Shown here: piece after piece, positions 40,334 through 49,651 of the stretch
How positions within the stretch are numbered: the stretch's first letter is position 1
Layout of the letters: each line of letters begins with the position of its first letter
Origin: Streptomyces diastatochromogenes
GTDB taxonomy: Bacteria > Actinomycetota > Actinomycetes > Streptomycetales > Streptomycetaceae
Assembly (NCBI RefSeq): GCF_002242805.1
Contig: NZ_MCGQ01000034.1
Span: forward strand, 99,091-163,090
Reading direction: 5' to 3'
Length of the DNA stretch: 64,000 bases
Program-made: the position numbers and the translations under genes
The notes under the pieces: generated by a model
Database searches by the model: none
The model's input: the letters and a program-made list of their open reading frames with translations, nothing else
What the model was told of the DNA's origin: nothing

Positions 40334-42163
40334 ATGGACTCCCAGACCTCACAGTCATCCCAGGCATCCCAGTCACCTCATACGTTCCAGGTCGACCTGC
40401 GTGGTCTGGTGGACCTGCTCTCCCATCACCTCTACTCCAGTCCCAAGGTCTACCTGCGCGAGCTGCTGCAGAACGCCGTGGACGCCATCACCGCCCGCCG
40501 GGCCGAGTACCCGGACGCCCCGGCCCGGGTGCGTCTGCATGCCGCGGACGGCGCCCTGCGGGTGGAGGACAGCGGCATCGGGCTCACCGAGTCGGACGTG
40601 CACAGCCTGCTGGCGACGATCGGCCGCAGTTCCAAGCGGGCGGACGGCCTGCAGGAGGCCCGGTCCGACTTCCTCGGCCAGTTCGGCATCGGTCTGCTGG
40701 CCTGTTTCGTGGTGGCCGAGCGGATCCGGGTGGTCAGCCGCAGCGCCCGTACCCCCGAGGCCCCGCCCGTGGAGTGGACGGCCCGCGACGACGGCTCGTA
40801 CACCGTACGGACGCTGCCCGACGCCGAGCGGCCCGAGCCCGGTACGACCGTGCACCTGGTGGCGCGGGCCGGCGCGGCCGAGTGGCTGTCGCCCGAGCGG
40901 GTCCGCACCCTGGCCCGGGACTTCGGCTCGCTGCTGCCGTACGACGTCCGGGTGGGCGAGGATTCGGTCACGGACCTCCCGGCGCCCTGGGACCGCGCCT
41001 ACCCGAGTCCCGCCACGCGCAGGGTGGCGCTGGCCCGGCACTGCCACGAGCTGTTCGGTTTCACCCCGCTGGACTCGATCGACCTGGACGTGCCGGTGGC
41101 CGGTATCCGCGGGGTGGCGTACGTGCTGCCGTCGGCGGTCAGCCCGGCCCAGCGGGCCACGCACCGCGTGCACCTGAAGGGCATGCTGCTGACCGAGCGG
41201 GCCGAACAGCTGCTGCCCGACTGGGCGTTCTTCGTGCGCTGCGTCCTGGACACCGACAGCCTGCGGCCCACGGCCTCGCGGGAGTCGCTGTACGAGGACG
41301 AGACCCTGGCGGCCGTTCGGGAGGCGCTCGGGGAGCGGATCCGGTCCTGGCTCACGGGGCTCGCGGCCGGCGATCCGGAGCGGCTGGCCGCGTTTCTCGC
41401 CGTGCACCACCTGGGCGTGAAGTCGCTGGCCCGGCACGACGGCGACATGCTGCGCACGATGCTGCCGTGGCTGCCCTTCGAGACGACCGACGGGCAGCTG
41501 TCCCTGGAGGAGTTCGCGCAGCGGCACCCGGTGGTGCACTTCACCCGGACGGTCGAGGAGTACCGGCAGGTGGCGCCGATCGCCTCCGCGCAGGGCGTCG
41601 GAGTGGTCAACGGCGGTTACACGTACGACAGCGAGCTGGTCGAGGCGCTGCCGTCGGTGCGGCCGGGCACGGTGGTCGCCGAGCTGGACGCGGACACCGT
41701 GACCGCGCACCTGGACGCGGTGGACCCGGCCGAGGAGCTGGCGCTGTCCGGATTCCTGGCGGCCGCGCGCGCGAAGCTCGACCCGCTGGGCTGTGACGTC
41801 GTGCTGCGCGCCTTCCACCCGCTGTCCGTGCCCGCGCTGCACCTGGACGACCGGGCCGCCCGGCACGAGCAGGCGCGGGCCGAGGCCGAGGAGCAGGCCG
41901 ACGACCTGTGGGCGGGCATCCTGGGCTCGCTGCGCGGCAGCGCCCCCCGCGCGCGTCTGGTGCTCAACCATCTCAACCCGCTGATCCGGCGGATCAGTTC
42001 GCTGAGGGATCCGGAACTGATCGGCACCGCCACCGAGTCGCTGTACGGGCAGGCGCTGCTGATGGCTCAGCGCCCTCTCAGGCCTGCGGACTCCGCGCTG
42101 CTGAACCGCGCGTTCATCGGCCTCCTGGAATGGGCCACACACGGGGAGGACGGTCACCGATGA
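40334..42163 (+). CDS. HSP90/HtpG-like ATPase chaperone
   Basis: 609 aa from the ATG at 40334. A further 82 open codons upstream are not supported because they cross the recG promoter region. The GHKL ATP site is complete: LRELLQNAVDA (Glu43, Asn47), EDSGIGL (Asp79), LLATIGRSSK and FLGQFGIGLLACF (115-125). The middle-domain catalytic Arg is Arg316 in LDTDSLRPTASRESLYED. The C-terminal third is divergent and ends WATHGEDGHR, without the MEEVD tail that binds TPR proteins in eukaryotes. Its stop overlaps the start of a large TPR protein (ATGA). Family membership is clear. Whether it is a housekeeping HtpG or a specialised paralogue is open. Confidence 0.9.
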   Translation: MDSQTSQSSQASQSPHTFQVDLRGLVDLLSHHLYSSPKVYLRELLQNAVDAITARRAEYPDAPARVRLHAADGALRVEDSGIGLTESDVHSLLATIGRSSKRADGLQEARSDFLGQFGIGLLACFVVAERIRVVSRSARTPEAPPVEWTARDDGSYTVRTLPDAERPEPGTTVHLVARAGAAEWLSPERVRTLARDFGSLLPYDVRVGEDSVTDLPAPWDRAYPSPATRRVALARHCHELFGFTPLDSIDLDVPVAGIRGVAYVLPSAVSPAQRATHRVHLKGMLLTERAEQLLPDWAFFVRCVLDTDSLRPTASRESLYEDETLAAVREALGERIRSWLTGLAAGDPERLAAFLAVHHLGVKSLARHDGDMLRTMLPWLPFETTDGQLSLEEFAQRHPVVHFTRTVEEYRQVAPIASAQGVGVVNGGYTYDSELVEALPSVRPGTVVAELDADTVTAHLDAVDPAEELALSGFLAAARAKLDPLGCDVVLRAFHPLSVPALHLDDRAARHEQARAEAEEQADDLWAGILGSLRGSAPRARLVLNHLNPLIRRISSLRDPELIGTATESLYGQALLMAQRPLRPADSALLNRAFIGLLEWATHGEDGHR

Positions 42164-45105
42164 GTGAGATCACGGACTTCGACGCGCTGCGCCGGGCGAT
42201 GGCGGAGAACTCCGAGCAGCCGGAGGGTCCCGCACGCAACGCGCGCGCGGAGCAGCTGCTCGCCGAGGCCGAGAAGCTGAACATCCCGCTCGCCGTGATC
42301 GAGGCGCTCGGGCACCAGCTGAAGGTCTACAACTACAGCTCCGAGAAGGACCGGATGTTCGTCCCGTTCGCGCGGCTGCTGCGCCTGTGGGACGAACGGC
42401 CGGAGGACTTCGACGAGTACGAGGCGCACGGGCTGCACTGGGTCTTCAAGTGGGTGTCGGCGGGCATGCTGGACCAGCCGCACATCCCGCTCGCCTCGAT
42501 CGAGAAGTGGCTCGGCGAGATGGAGCACCGCTACCGGCTCGCGGGGCACTCCGAACGGGCCGTGCGCAGCGCCGAGTTCAGTGTCGCCGCGCACGTCGGC
42601 GACCTGGAGCGCGCGGAGCGGGCGTACGGCGCCTGGCTGGCCGCGGACCGGGACCGGATGGCCGACTGCCACGCCTGCGAGCTGCACGGCCAGGGCGCCT
42701 GGCAGGTGAAGTGCGACCGGGACGCGGAGGCGCTGGAGTTGTGGCGGCCGGTGCTGGAGGGCGAGTACAGCTGCGCCCACGAGCCGCACACGGTCCTCGC
42801 TTCCTCGCTGACTCCCCTGCTGCGCCTGGGCCGCCTGGACGAGGCCCGGGCCCACCATCTGCGGGGTTTCCGCCTCGTACGCCCCATGGAGAGCATGCGG
42901 GGCGCCTACGCGGACCACGTGGAGTTCTGCGCGCTCACCGGCAACGAGGCGCGGGGTCTGGAGCTGCTCGCCGAGCGGCCGGCGTACTTCACGGACACCG
43001 GGCATCCGCGCAGCCGGCTGGACTTCATGGCCGTGGTGACGCTGCTGACGGACCGGCTGACCGGGCTGGGGCTCGGCGAGCGGCAGGTGCCGGGGCCTGC
43101 CGGACTCTCCTGGACGGCACGGGAACTGGCCGCCCACGCGCGCGCGGAGGCGCTGGAGCTGGCCGAGCGGTTCGACCGGCGCAACGGCACGTCGTACGTC
43201 GGCGACCGCGTCCGCGCGCGCATGGCCCAGCGCCCGCTGGTGGACCGGCTGCCGCTGGGCGTCCGTACGGTGCGCTCCGCGCCGCAGCCCGTGATCACGT
43301 CCCCGGCATCCGAGGCTCCCGAGGTTCCTGGGCAACCGGATCTGTCCGACCTGCTCACCGAGGCACGCCGGCTGTCCCGTACCCTGCAGCCGCACGCCCT
43401 GGAGGCGTGGGCGGCGGTCGCGCGGGCCGCCGAGGGGACCGAACTGGACCCCCGCGACCGCGCGGAGATCGCCGATCACGAGGCGATGTCCCAGGGGCCC
43501 GAGGGCATCGCCCTGTTCGATGAGGCTGCCGTGCTGTACGCGGAGGCGGGCGACCCCGGGGAGGCCCTGGCGGCACGCGCGCGTGGGGCGTACGTACGGG
43601 CGCTGACGGGTGAGGTGGACGCGGCCCTGACAACGGTCGCCGCACTGTACGACGAGGCACTCGCGCTGTACGCCGAGAACGCCACCGGAGTACGGCAGAC
43701 GGCGTCGGTGGTGATGAGCCGGGCGCGGATCCTGATGCGGCGGGTGCACGAGGACGCCGAAGGCAGCTGGGACTCCGAGGGCACGGAGAGCCCGGACGTG
43801 CGGGCGGCGGCCGAGCGGGCCGTGCTGGAGGTGTTGGCGCTCGTCGACGGGCGGGCGGGCGGCGACGTCCGGTTGGCCGCGCGGGCCGCCGAGGCGCGGG
43901 CGATGCTCGCCGAGCTGGCCGCGGGGTCCGGGGACGTCGAGCGGACCGCTGAGCTGTTCCGGCAGGCCGCCGCGGAGTACGTGGGCGCCGGGCTGCCGTG
44001 GTTCGCGGTGGAGTACGAGGTGCAGGTCGCGGCGCTGGCGCACCAGCTCGGCGAGCCGGCCGAGGCCGAGCGGGCGCTGCGGGCCGCCCTGGAGCACGGC
44101 GCGCCGTACGTGGAACCCACGGGGCGGGCCCAGCTGCATCTCCAGCTCGCCGAGGTGCTCGGCGTCCGGGACGAGGCCGTGGAGGCGGCGGAGCACGCCC
44201 TGGAAGCCGCGCACTGGGCCGACGAGGCGGGCGAGAGCGCCGCGCTGGGCGCCTGGGCGCGGCACCAGCTGGGCGGCTTCCTGCTGCGCCAGGGGCGGTG
44301 CGCGGAGGCCGCCGAGGTGCTGGAGTCCGCGCTGCCCGACCTGTCCGCCGAGACGCACGGCGACGGAGCCGTCGTACAGGCGCAGTGGTGGCTCGGGGAC
44401 TGTCTGAGCGAACTGGGCGAGCACCGGGCGGCCGCCGAACGCCGGCTGCAGGCGGCCGAGATCGCCCGGCACTGGCCCGAGCAGCAGGACCACGCCACGC
44501 TCGCCCACCTGGCGGCCGAGTCCCTGAGCAACGCGGGGCTGCTGGACGAGGCCGATCAGGCCTACGCGCGCGCGGGCGAGCTGTGGCGCTCGCTCGGCAA
44601 CCCGCACTTCCTCGTCCGCTCGCTGCGCGCCCGCGCCTGGCTGGCGCTGCGCGGGGAGGCCGGAGCGGAGGGCGCGCGGGAGCTGATGACGGAGGCGGTG
44701 CGCGGGTGCGAGCGTGCGCTGGAGGACGCCGCGGATCCGGTGGCCCGGGAACAGCTCACCGCCGAACTCGGCAACACCCACCGCCAGTTCGGCGACCTGC
44801 TGGCCCGCTCGACGGCCGAGGGCGACGAGGACCGGGACGAGGTGATCCAGGGCGCGTTCGAGGCGGCGCTGACCCAGATGGACCGCGCGGCCGCGGTGTT
44901 CGGCGCGCTCGGCGCGGAGGGGCTGCACGGCCGTACCGGTGCGGAACTCGCCGCGGGCTGGCTGGAGGCCGACCTCGGCCGCCCCGCCGAGGCGGCGGCA
45001 CGCGCGCGTGGCGTGCTCGCGGTCTACGAAGGCGCCGACGACGCGGACGAGACCGTCCAGGCACGGCGGGCGGAGGCGACGCAGATGCTCCAGCTGGAGC
45101 GGTGA
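42160..45105 (+). CDS. Large tetratricopeptide-repeat protein, partner of HSP90-like protein
   Basis: 981 aa, ATG 42160 overlapping the HSP90-like stop by four bases. It is almost wholly helical and rich in Ala, Glu, Leu and Arg. TPR-like helix pairs are visible over most of the length, for example HVGDLERAERAYGAWLAA (residues about 147-164), AERALRAALEHGAPY, AAEVLESALPDL and LLDEADQAYARAGELWRSLG. The N-terminal 250 residues are less regular and contain DCHACELHG. There is no enzymatic domain, signal peptide or membrane segment. It is likely a scaffold or co-chaperone for the HSP90-like ATPase; that is inference from coupling and domain type. It is convergent with the FakA-like gene, twelve bases apart. 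Confidence 0.85.
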   Translation: MSEITDFDALRRAMAENSEQPEGPARNARAEQLLAEAEKLNIPLAVIEALGHQLKVYNYSSEKDRMFVPFARLLRLWDERPEDFDEYEAHGLHWVFKWVSAGMLDQPHIPLASIEKWLGEMEHRYRLAGHSERAVRSAEFSVAAHVGDLERAERAYGAWLAADRDRMADCHACELHGQGAWQVKCDRDAEALELWRPVLEGEYSCAHEPHTVLASSLTPLLRLGRLDEARAHHLRGFRLVRPMESMRGAYADHVEFCALTGNEARGLELLAERPAYFTDTGHPRSRLDFMAVVTLLTDRLTGLGLGERQVPGPAGLSWTARELAAHARAEALELAERFDRRNGTSYVGDRVRARMAQRPLVDRLPLGVRTVRSAPQPVITSPASEAPEVPGQPDLSDLLTEARRLSRTLQPHALEAWAAVARAAEGTELDPRDRAEIADHEAMSQGPEGIALFDEAAVLYAEAGDPGEALAARARGAYVRALTGEVDAALTTVAALYDEALALYAENATGVRQTASVVMSRARILMRRVHEDAEGSWDSEGTESPDVRAAAERAVLEVLALVDGRAGGDVRLAARAAEARAMLAELAAGSGDVERTAELFRQAAAEYVGAGLPWFAVEYEVQVAALAHQLGEPAEAERALRAALEHGAPYVEPTGRAQLHLQLAEVLGVRDEAVEAAEHALEAAHWADEAGESAALGAWARHQLGGFLLRQGRCAEAAEVLESALPDLSAETHGDGAVVQAQWWLGDCLSELGEHRAAAERRLQAAEIARHWPEQQDHATLAHLAAESLSNAGLLDEADQAYARAGELWRSLGNPHFLVRSLRARAWLALRGEAGAEGARELMTEAVRGCERALEDAADPVAREQLTAELGNTHRQFGDLLARSTAEGDEDRDEVIQGAFEAALTQMDRAAAVFGALGAEGLHGRTGAELAAGWLEADLGRPAEAAARARGVLAVYEGADDADETVQARRAEATQMLQLER

Positions 45106-45117
45106 GGCCGCGCCCGC

Positions 45118-46878
45118 TCACTCCACGCCGATGAGCAGCAGCGCCCCCTGTCGGCCGCCCCGGTACACCACGGTGTCCACCGCGAGGTAGGACTCGCGCA
45201 CGCGTGCCTCCAGGCGGTCGGCGACGCTCTCGGGCGCCTCGTCGCCGACGACGAGGGTGACCAGCTCGCCGCCGGCCTGGAGCATGCGGTCCAGGACGGT
45301 CTCGGCGGTGGCGGTGACGTCCGCGCCGATCACTGCCACATCGCCGTCGATCAGGCCCAGGACGTCCCCGGCCTGGCAGATGCCGGCCATGGTCCAGGAC
45401 TGGCGTTCGGCGACGACGACCTCGGCGTACCGGGTGGCGCCCGCCGCCGAGGTCATCTGGACGACGTCCTCGTCGAAGCGGCGCTGCGGCTCGTGCACGG
45501 CGAGCGCGGCGATGCCCTGGACCGCCGAACGGGTCGGGATCAGGGCCACCCGGATGCCCTCGGTGCGGGCCTGCTCGGCGGCCGCGGCGGCCGTGTGGCG
45601 CAGCTCGGCGTCGTTGGGCAGCAGCACGACCTCGCGCGCGTGGGCACGCCGTACGGCCTGCACCAGCTCCCCGCTCGCGGGCGGCTCCCCGGGGCGCGCG
45701 AGCACGGCGGTCGCGCCGGCCTCGGTGTACAGCCCGGCCAGGCCCTCGCCGGGCACGACGGCGACGACGGCCCGCTGGGCGCGCTCGCGCGGCGGCCGCG
45801 CGCCGCCGGTGTGCACGTCGCCGAGCCCGAAGTGCGTGATCCGGATCCGGTACGGCCGCCCGGCCTCGACGCCCGCCTCCACGGCGGCGCCCGCGTCGTC
45901 GACGTGCACGTGGACGTTCCACAGCCCGTCGCCGCCGACCACGACGAGGGAGTCCCCGAGGCCGTCGAGCCGCTCCCGCAGCCGGGCCACGGCCTCGTCG
46001 CCGGCCTCCAGGAGATAGATCACCTCGTAGGCGGGTCCGCCGGTCTCGGCGCCCTCGGCGCACAGGTCCGCATCCGAAACGGGCTCCACGCGCGCGTGGG
46101 CGTCGCTCTCGGAAACTGCCTCCACGCGTGCGTGGGCATCGAAATCGAGGACGGCCTCCACACGCGCGTGCACGTCGGAAACGGCCGCGGCCCCCGGGAC
46201 GGCTTCCGGCGCCTTCGCGGCCTCCCGTACCGCCTCCCCGGTGAACGCCTCCACCAGCGCCCCCAGCACGGCCACGAGCCCTCTGCCGCCCGCGTCGACC
46301 ACCCCGGCCCGCTCCAGCACGGCCAGCTGTCCCGGAGTCGCCGCCAGGGCCGTCCTGGCGCCCTCGTAGGCGGCCCGCGCGATCGTCCCGCAGTCGCCCT
46401 CGGCTCCCTCTGCGGCGTCCGCGGCGGCCGAGGCGACCGTCAGCACCGTCCCCTCGACCGGGTGGGCCACGGCCTGGCGGGCGGAGTCGGCGGCCTGCCG
46501 CAGGGCCAGCCGCAGTCCCGCGCCGTCGGCGAGAGACGCGTCGTCCGCGAGCACCTGGGCCATGCCCCGCAGCAGCTGGGCGAGGATCGTCCCGGAGTTG
46601 CCCCGGGCGCCTATGAGCGCCCCGTGGGCCATCGCGCGCACGGCGTCCGCGAGAGAGGGCTCCTGTGCGCCCGTCCCGTACCCGGCGAACACGGCCTCCA
46701 CGGCGGTCGCCGCCGACTCCAGGGTCAGGTACAGATTCGTCCCGGTGTCCCCGTCGGCCACCGGATAGACGTTGATCGCGTCGATCTCCTCGCGCGCTCT
46801 CCCGAGCGCCCCCAGCGCCAGACCGCACCAGGTGCGCACCGCGAGAGCATCGAAGAATGTCTGCGGCACCTGCGCCAC
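45118..46878 (-). CDS. DAK2-domain (FakA/YloV-like) kinase
   Basis: 586 aa from a GTG at 46878 with GGGAGG upstream. The N-terminal DhaL/DAK2 domain has NVYPVADGDTGTNLYLTL, whose Asp residues bind Mg-ATP, and GALIGARGNSGTILAQLLRG. The C-terminal half matches the FakA region (VVVGGDGLWNVHVHVDDAGAAV, VLLPNDAELRHTA). In firmicutes FakA phosphorylates fatty acids held by FakB (DegV) proteins; no FakB gene is in the window. The linker at about residues 230-265 holds three twelve-residue repeats (HARVEAVSESDA and variants). In S. coelicolor this type of gene lies beside recG. Confidence 0.88.
   Translation of the reverse strand: MAQVPQTFFDALAVRTWCGLALGALGRAREEIDAINVYPVADGDTGTNLYLTLESAATAVEAVFAGYGTGAQEPSLADAVRAMAHGALIGARGNSGTILAQLLRGMAQVLADDASLADGAGLRLALRQAADSARQAVAHPVEGTVLTVASAAADAAEGAEGDCGTIARAAYEGARTALAATPGQLAVLERAGVVDAGGRGLVAVLGALVEAFTGEAVREAAKAPEAVPGAAAVSDVHARVEAVLDFDAHARVEAVSESDAHARVEPVSDADLCAEGAETGGPAYEVIYLLEAGDEAVARLRERLDGLGDSLVVVGGDGLWNVHVHVDDAGAAVEAGVEAGRPYRIRITHFGLGDVHTGGARPPRERAQRAVVAVVPGEGLAGLYTEAGATAVLARPGEPPASGELVQAVRRAHAREVVLLPNDAELRHTAAAAAEQARTEGIRVALIPTRSAVQGIAALAVHEPQRRFDEDVVQMTSAAGATRYAEVVVAERQSWTMAGICQAGDVLGLIDGDVAVIGADVTATAETVLDRMLQAGGELVTLVVGDEAPESVADRLEARVRESYLAVDTVVYRGGRQGALLLIGVE
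46084..46191 (-). repeat. Three 36-bp in-frame repeats in the FakA-like gene
   Basis: Units start near 46084, 46120 and 46156 with exact 36-base spacing and share CTCCACGCG-type blocks. They encode HARVEAV/HARVEPV followed by acidic residues, in the linker between the two domains. Confidence 0.8.
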
Positions 46879-47134
46879 CTGCGCCTCCCTGACTGGCTGG
46901 ACGTGGACGCAGCGTAGACCCCGGAGTGGTGTGCTCCGGAAGAGGGCCGGGAGCGGGCCCCTGAGCAGCCATGGTAGTTTCGTTGTACTGGCGCAGTCGT
47001 TGTATGCTGCTCCGGTTGCTCGATCCAGATCGAGCCGTTCCCCTGGCAAAGCCACTCAGATCTCTGATCCTGCGATCTCGATCCCGGCCTGCCGGGATTA
47101 TCCGTAAGTGCATCTGAAGTCTTTGGAGTGACCC

Positions 47135-47320
47135 GTGGCTGCCAACTGCGACGTCTGCGGCAAGGGGCCGGGCTTCGGCAACAACATCTCGTTTTCGCAC
47201 CGCCGTACGTCCCGTCGCTGGAACCCGAACATCCAGCGTGTGCGTACCGTGGTCGGCGGGACGCCGAAGCGCGTGAACGCCTGCACCTCGTGCATCAAGG
47301 CCGGCAAGGTCTCGCGCTGA
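47135..47320 (+). CDS. rpmB: 50S ribosomal protein L28 (zinc type)
   Basis: 61 aa, GTG start after a GGAG site. Begins MAANCDVCGKGPGFGNNIS. Two CxxC pairs (Cys5/8, Cys50/53) mark the zinc-binding form. It stands alone with its own strong terminator and is divergent from the FakA-like gene across about 255 bases. The upstream region contains TTGTAC and TATGCT hexamers, but their spacing is short. Confidence 0.96.
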   Translation: MAANCDVCGKGPGFGNNISFSHRRTSRRWNPNIQRVRTVVGGTPKRVNACTSCIKAGKVSR

Positions 47321-47361
47321 CGCACAGCTAAGCGCGCGGCCACTGCTGGTTCGCTGCACTG

Positions 47362-47394
47362 AGCCGGTCCACCTCAGGGTGGGCCGGCTTTTTG
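47362..47394 (+). terminator. rpmB intrinsic terminator
   Basis: AGCCGGTCCACC/GGTGGGCCGGCT, a 12-bp stem with one G-T pair and a 4-base loop, followed by a run of T. It is a classical factor-independent terminator. Confidence 0.92.
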
Positions 47395-47444
47395 CCGTAC
47401 CCCCGCGCTCTTTTGCCGTACGCCCGCCGTGCGCGCGCGTCAGC

Positions 47445-48230
47445 TCACGTCCGGAACCACCACCCGTGATCCACCGGCCCGATCCCCGCCCCCAGCGCGA
47501 ACCCGGCGGCGATGGCCCCGGTGACGTACGCCTTGGCCGCCGTGACCGCATCCGGCACGGAGAGCCCCTTCGCCAGGCCCGAGGCGACCGCCGAGGCGAG
47601 CGTGCAGCCCGTGCCGTGGGTGTGCCGGTTGTCATGGCGGGGCGCCCGCAGCCAGTGCTCCGCGGAGCCGTCCGTGAGCAGGTCCACGGCGTCCCCGGAC
47701 AGATGTCCGCCCTTGATCAGTACCCAGCGCGGCCCGTACTCCAGCACGGCCTCGGCGGCCCGTCGTAGATCATCCTCCGAATCGACCCGCACCCCCGTGA
47801 GTTGGGCCACCTCGTCGAGGTTCGGGGTCGCCACGGTCGCCACCGGCAGCAGCTTCGTGCGCACCGACTCCAGCGCGGACGTGGCCAGCAGCGAGTCACC
47901 GTGCTTGGAGACGCCCACCGGGTCCACGACCGAGGGCGCGTCCGTGCCGGAGATCAATTCGGCGACCGCCTCGACCAGTTCGGCCGAGGCCAGCATCCCG
48001 GTCTTCACGGCCTGTACGCCGATGTCGTCCACGACGCTGCGGTACTGCGCCCGCACCGCCTCCACGGGCAGCTCCCAGGCCCCCTGCACGCCCAGGGAGT
48101 TCTGCGCGGTCACGGCCGTGATCACGCTCATCCCGTGCACGCCGAGCGCCAGCATCGTCTTCAGGTCGGCCTGGATGCCCGCCCCGCCGCCGGAGTCGGA
48201 GCCCGCCACCGTGAGGACCCGGGGAATCAT
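47445..48230 (-). CDS. thiD: Hydroxymethylpyrimidine/phosphomethylpyrimidine kinase
   Basis: Phosphorylates HMP and HMP-P for thiamine synthesis. 261 aa ribokinase fold. The N-terminus MIPRVLTVAGSDSGGGAGIQ and the anion-hole region HTHGTGCTLASAVAS are typical. Its ATG overlaps the thiL stop (ATGA), so the two thiamine genes are translationally coupled. No TPP riboswitch is apparent upstream of thiL. Confidence 0.95.
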   Translation of the reverse strand: MIPRVLTVAGSDSGGGAGIQADLKTMLALGVHGMSVITAVTAQNSLGVQGAWELPVEAVRAQYRSVVDDIGVQAVKTGMLASAELVEAVAELISGTDAPSVVDPVGVSKHGDSLLATSALESVRTKLLPVATVATPNLDEVAQLTGVRVDSEDDLRRAAEAVLEYGPRWVLIKGGHLSGDAVDLLTDGSAEHWLRAPRHDNRHTHGTGCTLASAVASGLAKGLSVPDAVTAAKAYVTGAIAAGFALGAGIGPVDHGWWFRT

Positions 48231-49192
48231 GACTCGATGTCCCCGAAGTGGTCCCAGCCGCCCTTGCTGGTCCAGGGCGCCCCGTCGACCGTCACCTGGG
48301 GCAGCGCCGAGGGGTTGAGGACCTCGCCGATGACCTTCCAGCGGGCCGGCAGCTTGGTGTCCGACGGGAAGGTCGCCACGATCGCGTGGTCCTCTCCCCC
48401 GGTCAGCACCCACTGCAGCGGGTCCACGCCGACGGCCTGCCCGATGTCGTTCATCTGCGTGGGGATGTCGATCGCGCCGGAGCGGATGTCGATGCGGACC
48501 TTGCTGGCCTCGGCGATGTGCCCGAGGTCGGCGATCAGTCCGTCGCTCACGTCGCACATCGCGGTCGCGCCGAGCGCGGCGGCGGCCGGGCCCGCGTGGT
48601 ACGGCGGCTCGGGGCGCCGGTGGGCCTCGACGAACGCGCGCGGGGAGCGGAAGCCGCGTGAGAGCACCGCGTAGCCGGCCGCGGACCAGCCCAGCCAGCC
48701 CGTGACGGCCACCAGGTCGCCGGGCTGGGCGCCGGCGCGGGTCACCGGCTCCTGGTTGCGCAGATCGCCGAGCGCGGTGATCGACACCATGATCGTGTCC
48801 CCGCGTACGACGTCCCCGCCGACCACGGAGGCGCCCGCGACCTGGCACTCGTCGCGCAGGCCGTCCATCATCTCGCTGGGCCAGGTGACCGGGAGTTCGG
48901 CCGGTACGACCAGGCCGAGCAGCAGCGCGGTCGGTACGGCGCCCATCGCGGCGATGTCCGCGAGGTTCTGCGCCGCCGCCTTGCGGCCGACGTCGTAGGC
49001 CGTGGACCAGTCGCGGCGGAAGTGCCGCCCCTCCAGCAGGATGTCGGTGCTCGCCACCACCCGCCGGTCGGGCGCGGCGACCACCGCGGCATCGTCACCG
49101 GGGCCGATCCGGACCGCCGGGGTGGTGGTGAGACGGGAGGTGAGCTCCCTGATGAGCCCGAACTCCCCCAGCTCACCAACAGTGCCCTTCAT
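48227..49192 (-). CDS. thiL: Thiamine-monophosphate kinase
   Basis: Converts thiamine monophosphate to the active diphosphate with ATP. 321 aa from ATG 49192; a much longer open frame upstream is not supported. PurM/AIRS fold motifs are seen: GPGDDAAVV, STDILLEGRHF, DVGRKAAAQNLADIAAMGA, VGGDVVRGD and CDVSDGLIADLGHIA. It is followed by thiD. Confidence 0.95.
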   Translation of the reverse strand: MKGTVGELGEFGLIRELTSRLTTTPAVRIGPGDDAAVVAAPDRRVVASTDILLEGRHFRRDWSTAYDVGRKAAAQNLADIAAMGAVPTALLLGLVVPAELPVTWPSEMMDGLRDECQVAGASVVGGDVVRGDTIMVSITALGDLRNQEPVTRAGAQPGDLVAVTGWLGWSAAGYAVLSRGFRSPRAFVEAHRRPEPPYHAGPAAAALGATAMCDVSDGLIADLGHIAEASKVRIDIRSGAIDIPTQMNDIGQAVGVDPLQWVLTGGEDHAIVATFPSDTKLPARWKVIGEVLNPSALPQVTVDGAPWTSKGGWDHFGDIES

Positions 49193-49397
49193 GACCCTTG
49201 CTCCCCTTCTGTCCCTTGTCGTGCCCGGTCGCGCCCCACCAGTGTCCCCGATACGGTCGAGGTGACCGTCAACTTCTGTCGTGCCTGCACCCTGGCGCGC
49301 AAGCCCGGTTCCCGCAGGTCTCCCCGCGGGGAGCGGCGACGCGATACCGTGGCGTTCCTTTTCCCCACATGATCCTCGTGGCCGCCCTGGAGGTTCC

Positions 49398-49631
49398 GTG
49401 GTACAGGCGTACATCCTGATCCAGACGGAGGTCGGCAAGGCGTCGACCGTCGCCGAGACGATCAGCAAGATCCCTGGAGTGCTCCAGGCCGAGGACGTGA
49501 CGGGTCCGTACGACGTCATCGTGCGCGCCCAGGCCGACACCGTCGACGACCTCGGTCGCATGGTGGTCGCGAAGGTCCAGCAAGTGGACGGCATCACCCG
49601 CACCCTGACCTGTCCGGTGGTGCATCTGTAG
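49398..49631 (+). CDS. Stand-alone Lrp/AsnC ligand-binding (RAM) domain protein
   Basis: 77 aa, GTG 49398 after GGAGG. It consists only of the RAM domain (VQAYILIQTEVGKASTVAET, GVLQAEDVTGPYDVIV), with no DNA-binding part. Such proteins form ring oligomers that bind amino acids and may modulate full-length Lrp regulators. A lipoprotein gene follows 20 bases later and may be co-transcribed. Confidence 0.9.
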   Translation: MVQAYILIQTEVGKASTVAETISKIPGVLQAEDVTGPYDVIVRAQADTVDDLGRMVVAKVQQVDGITRTLTCPVVHL

Positions 49632-49651
49632 CCCCCGTCTACGCTTGGCCG

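Noticed and set aside
42154..44928. 924-codon open frame antisense to the TPR gene
   Set aside because: Shadow of a strongly biased gene. It has no domain, and the sense frame shows TPR pattern and translational coupling.
46981..47010. rpmB promoter TTGTAC and TATGCT
   Set aside because: The hexamers are only about 14 bases apart, too short for a standard promoter, so no promoter feature was listed.
44756..47635. Very long minus-strand frame spanning the FakA-like gene and rpmB
   Set aside because: Arg/Gly-rich low-complexity product overlapping two certain genes.
47445..49192. TPP riboswitch for thiL-thiD
   Set aside because: I looked upstream of thiL for the conserved CUGAGA and GACCUGA-type blocks and did not find them.
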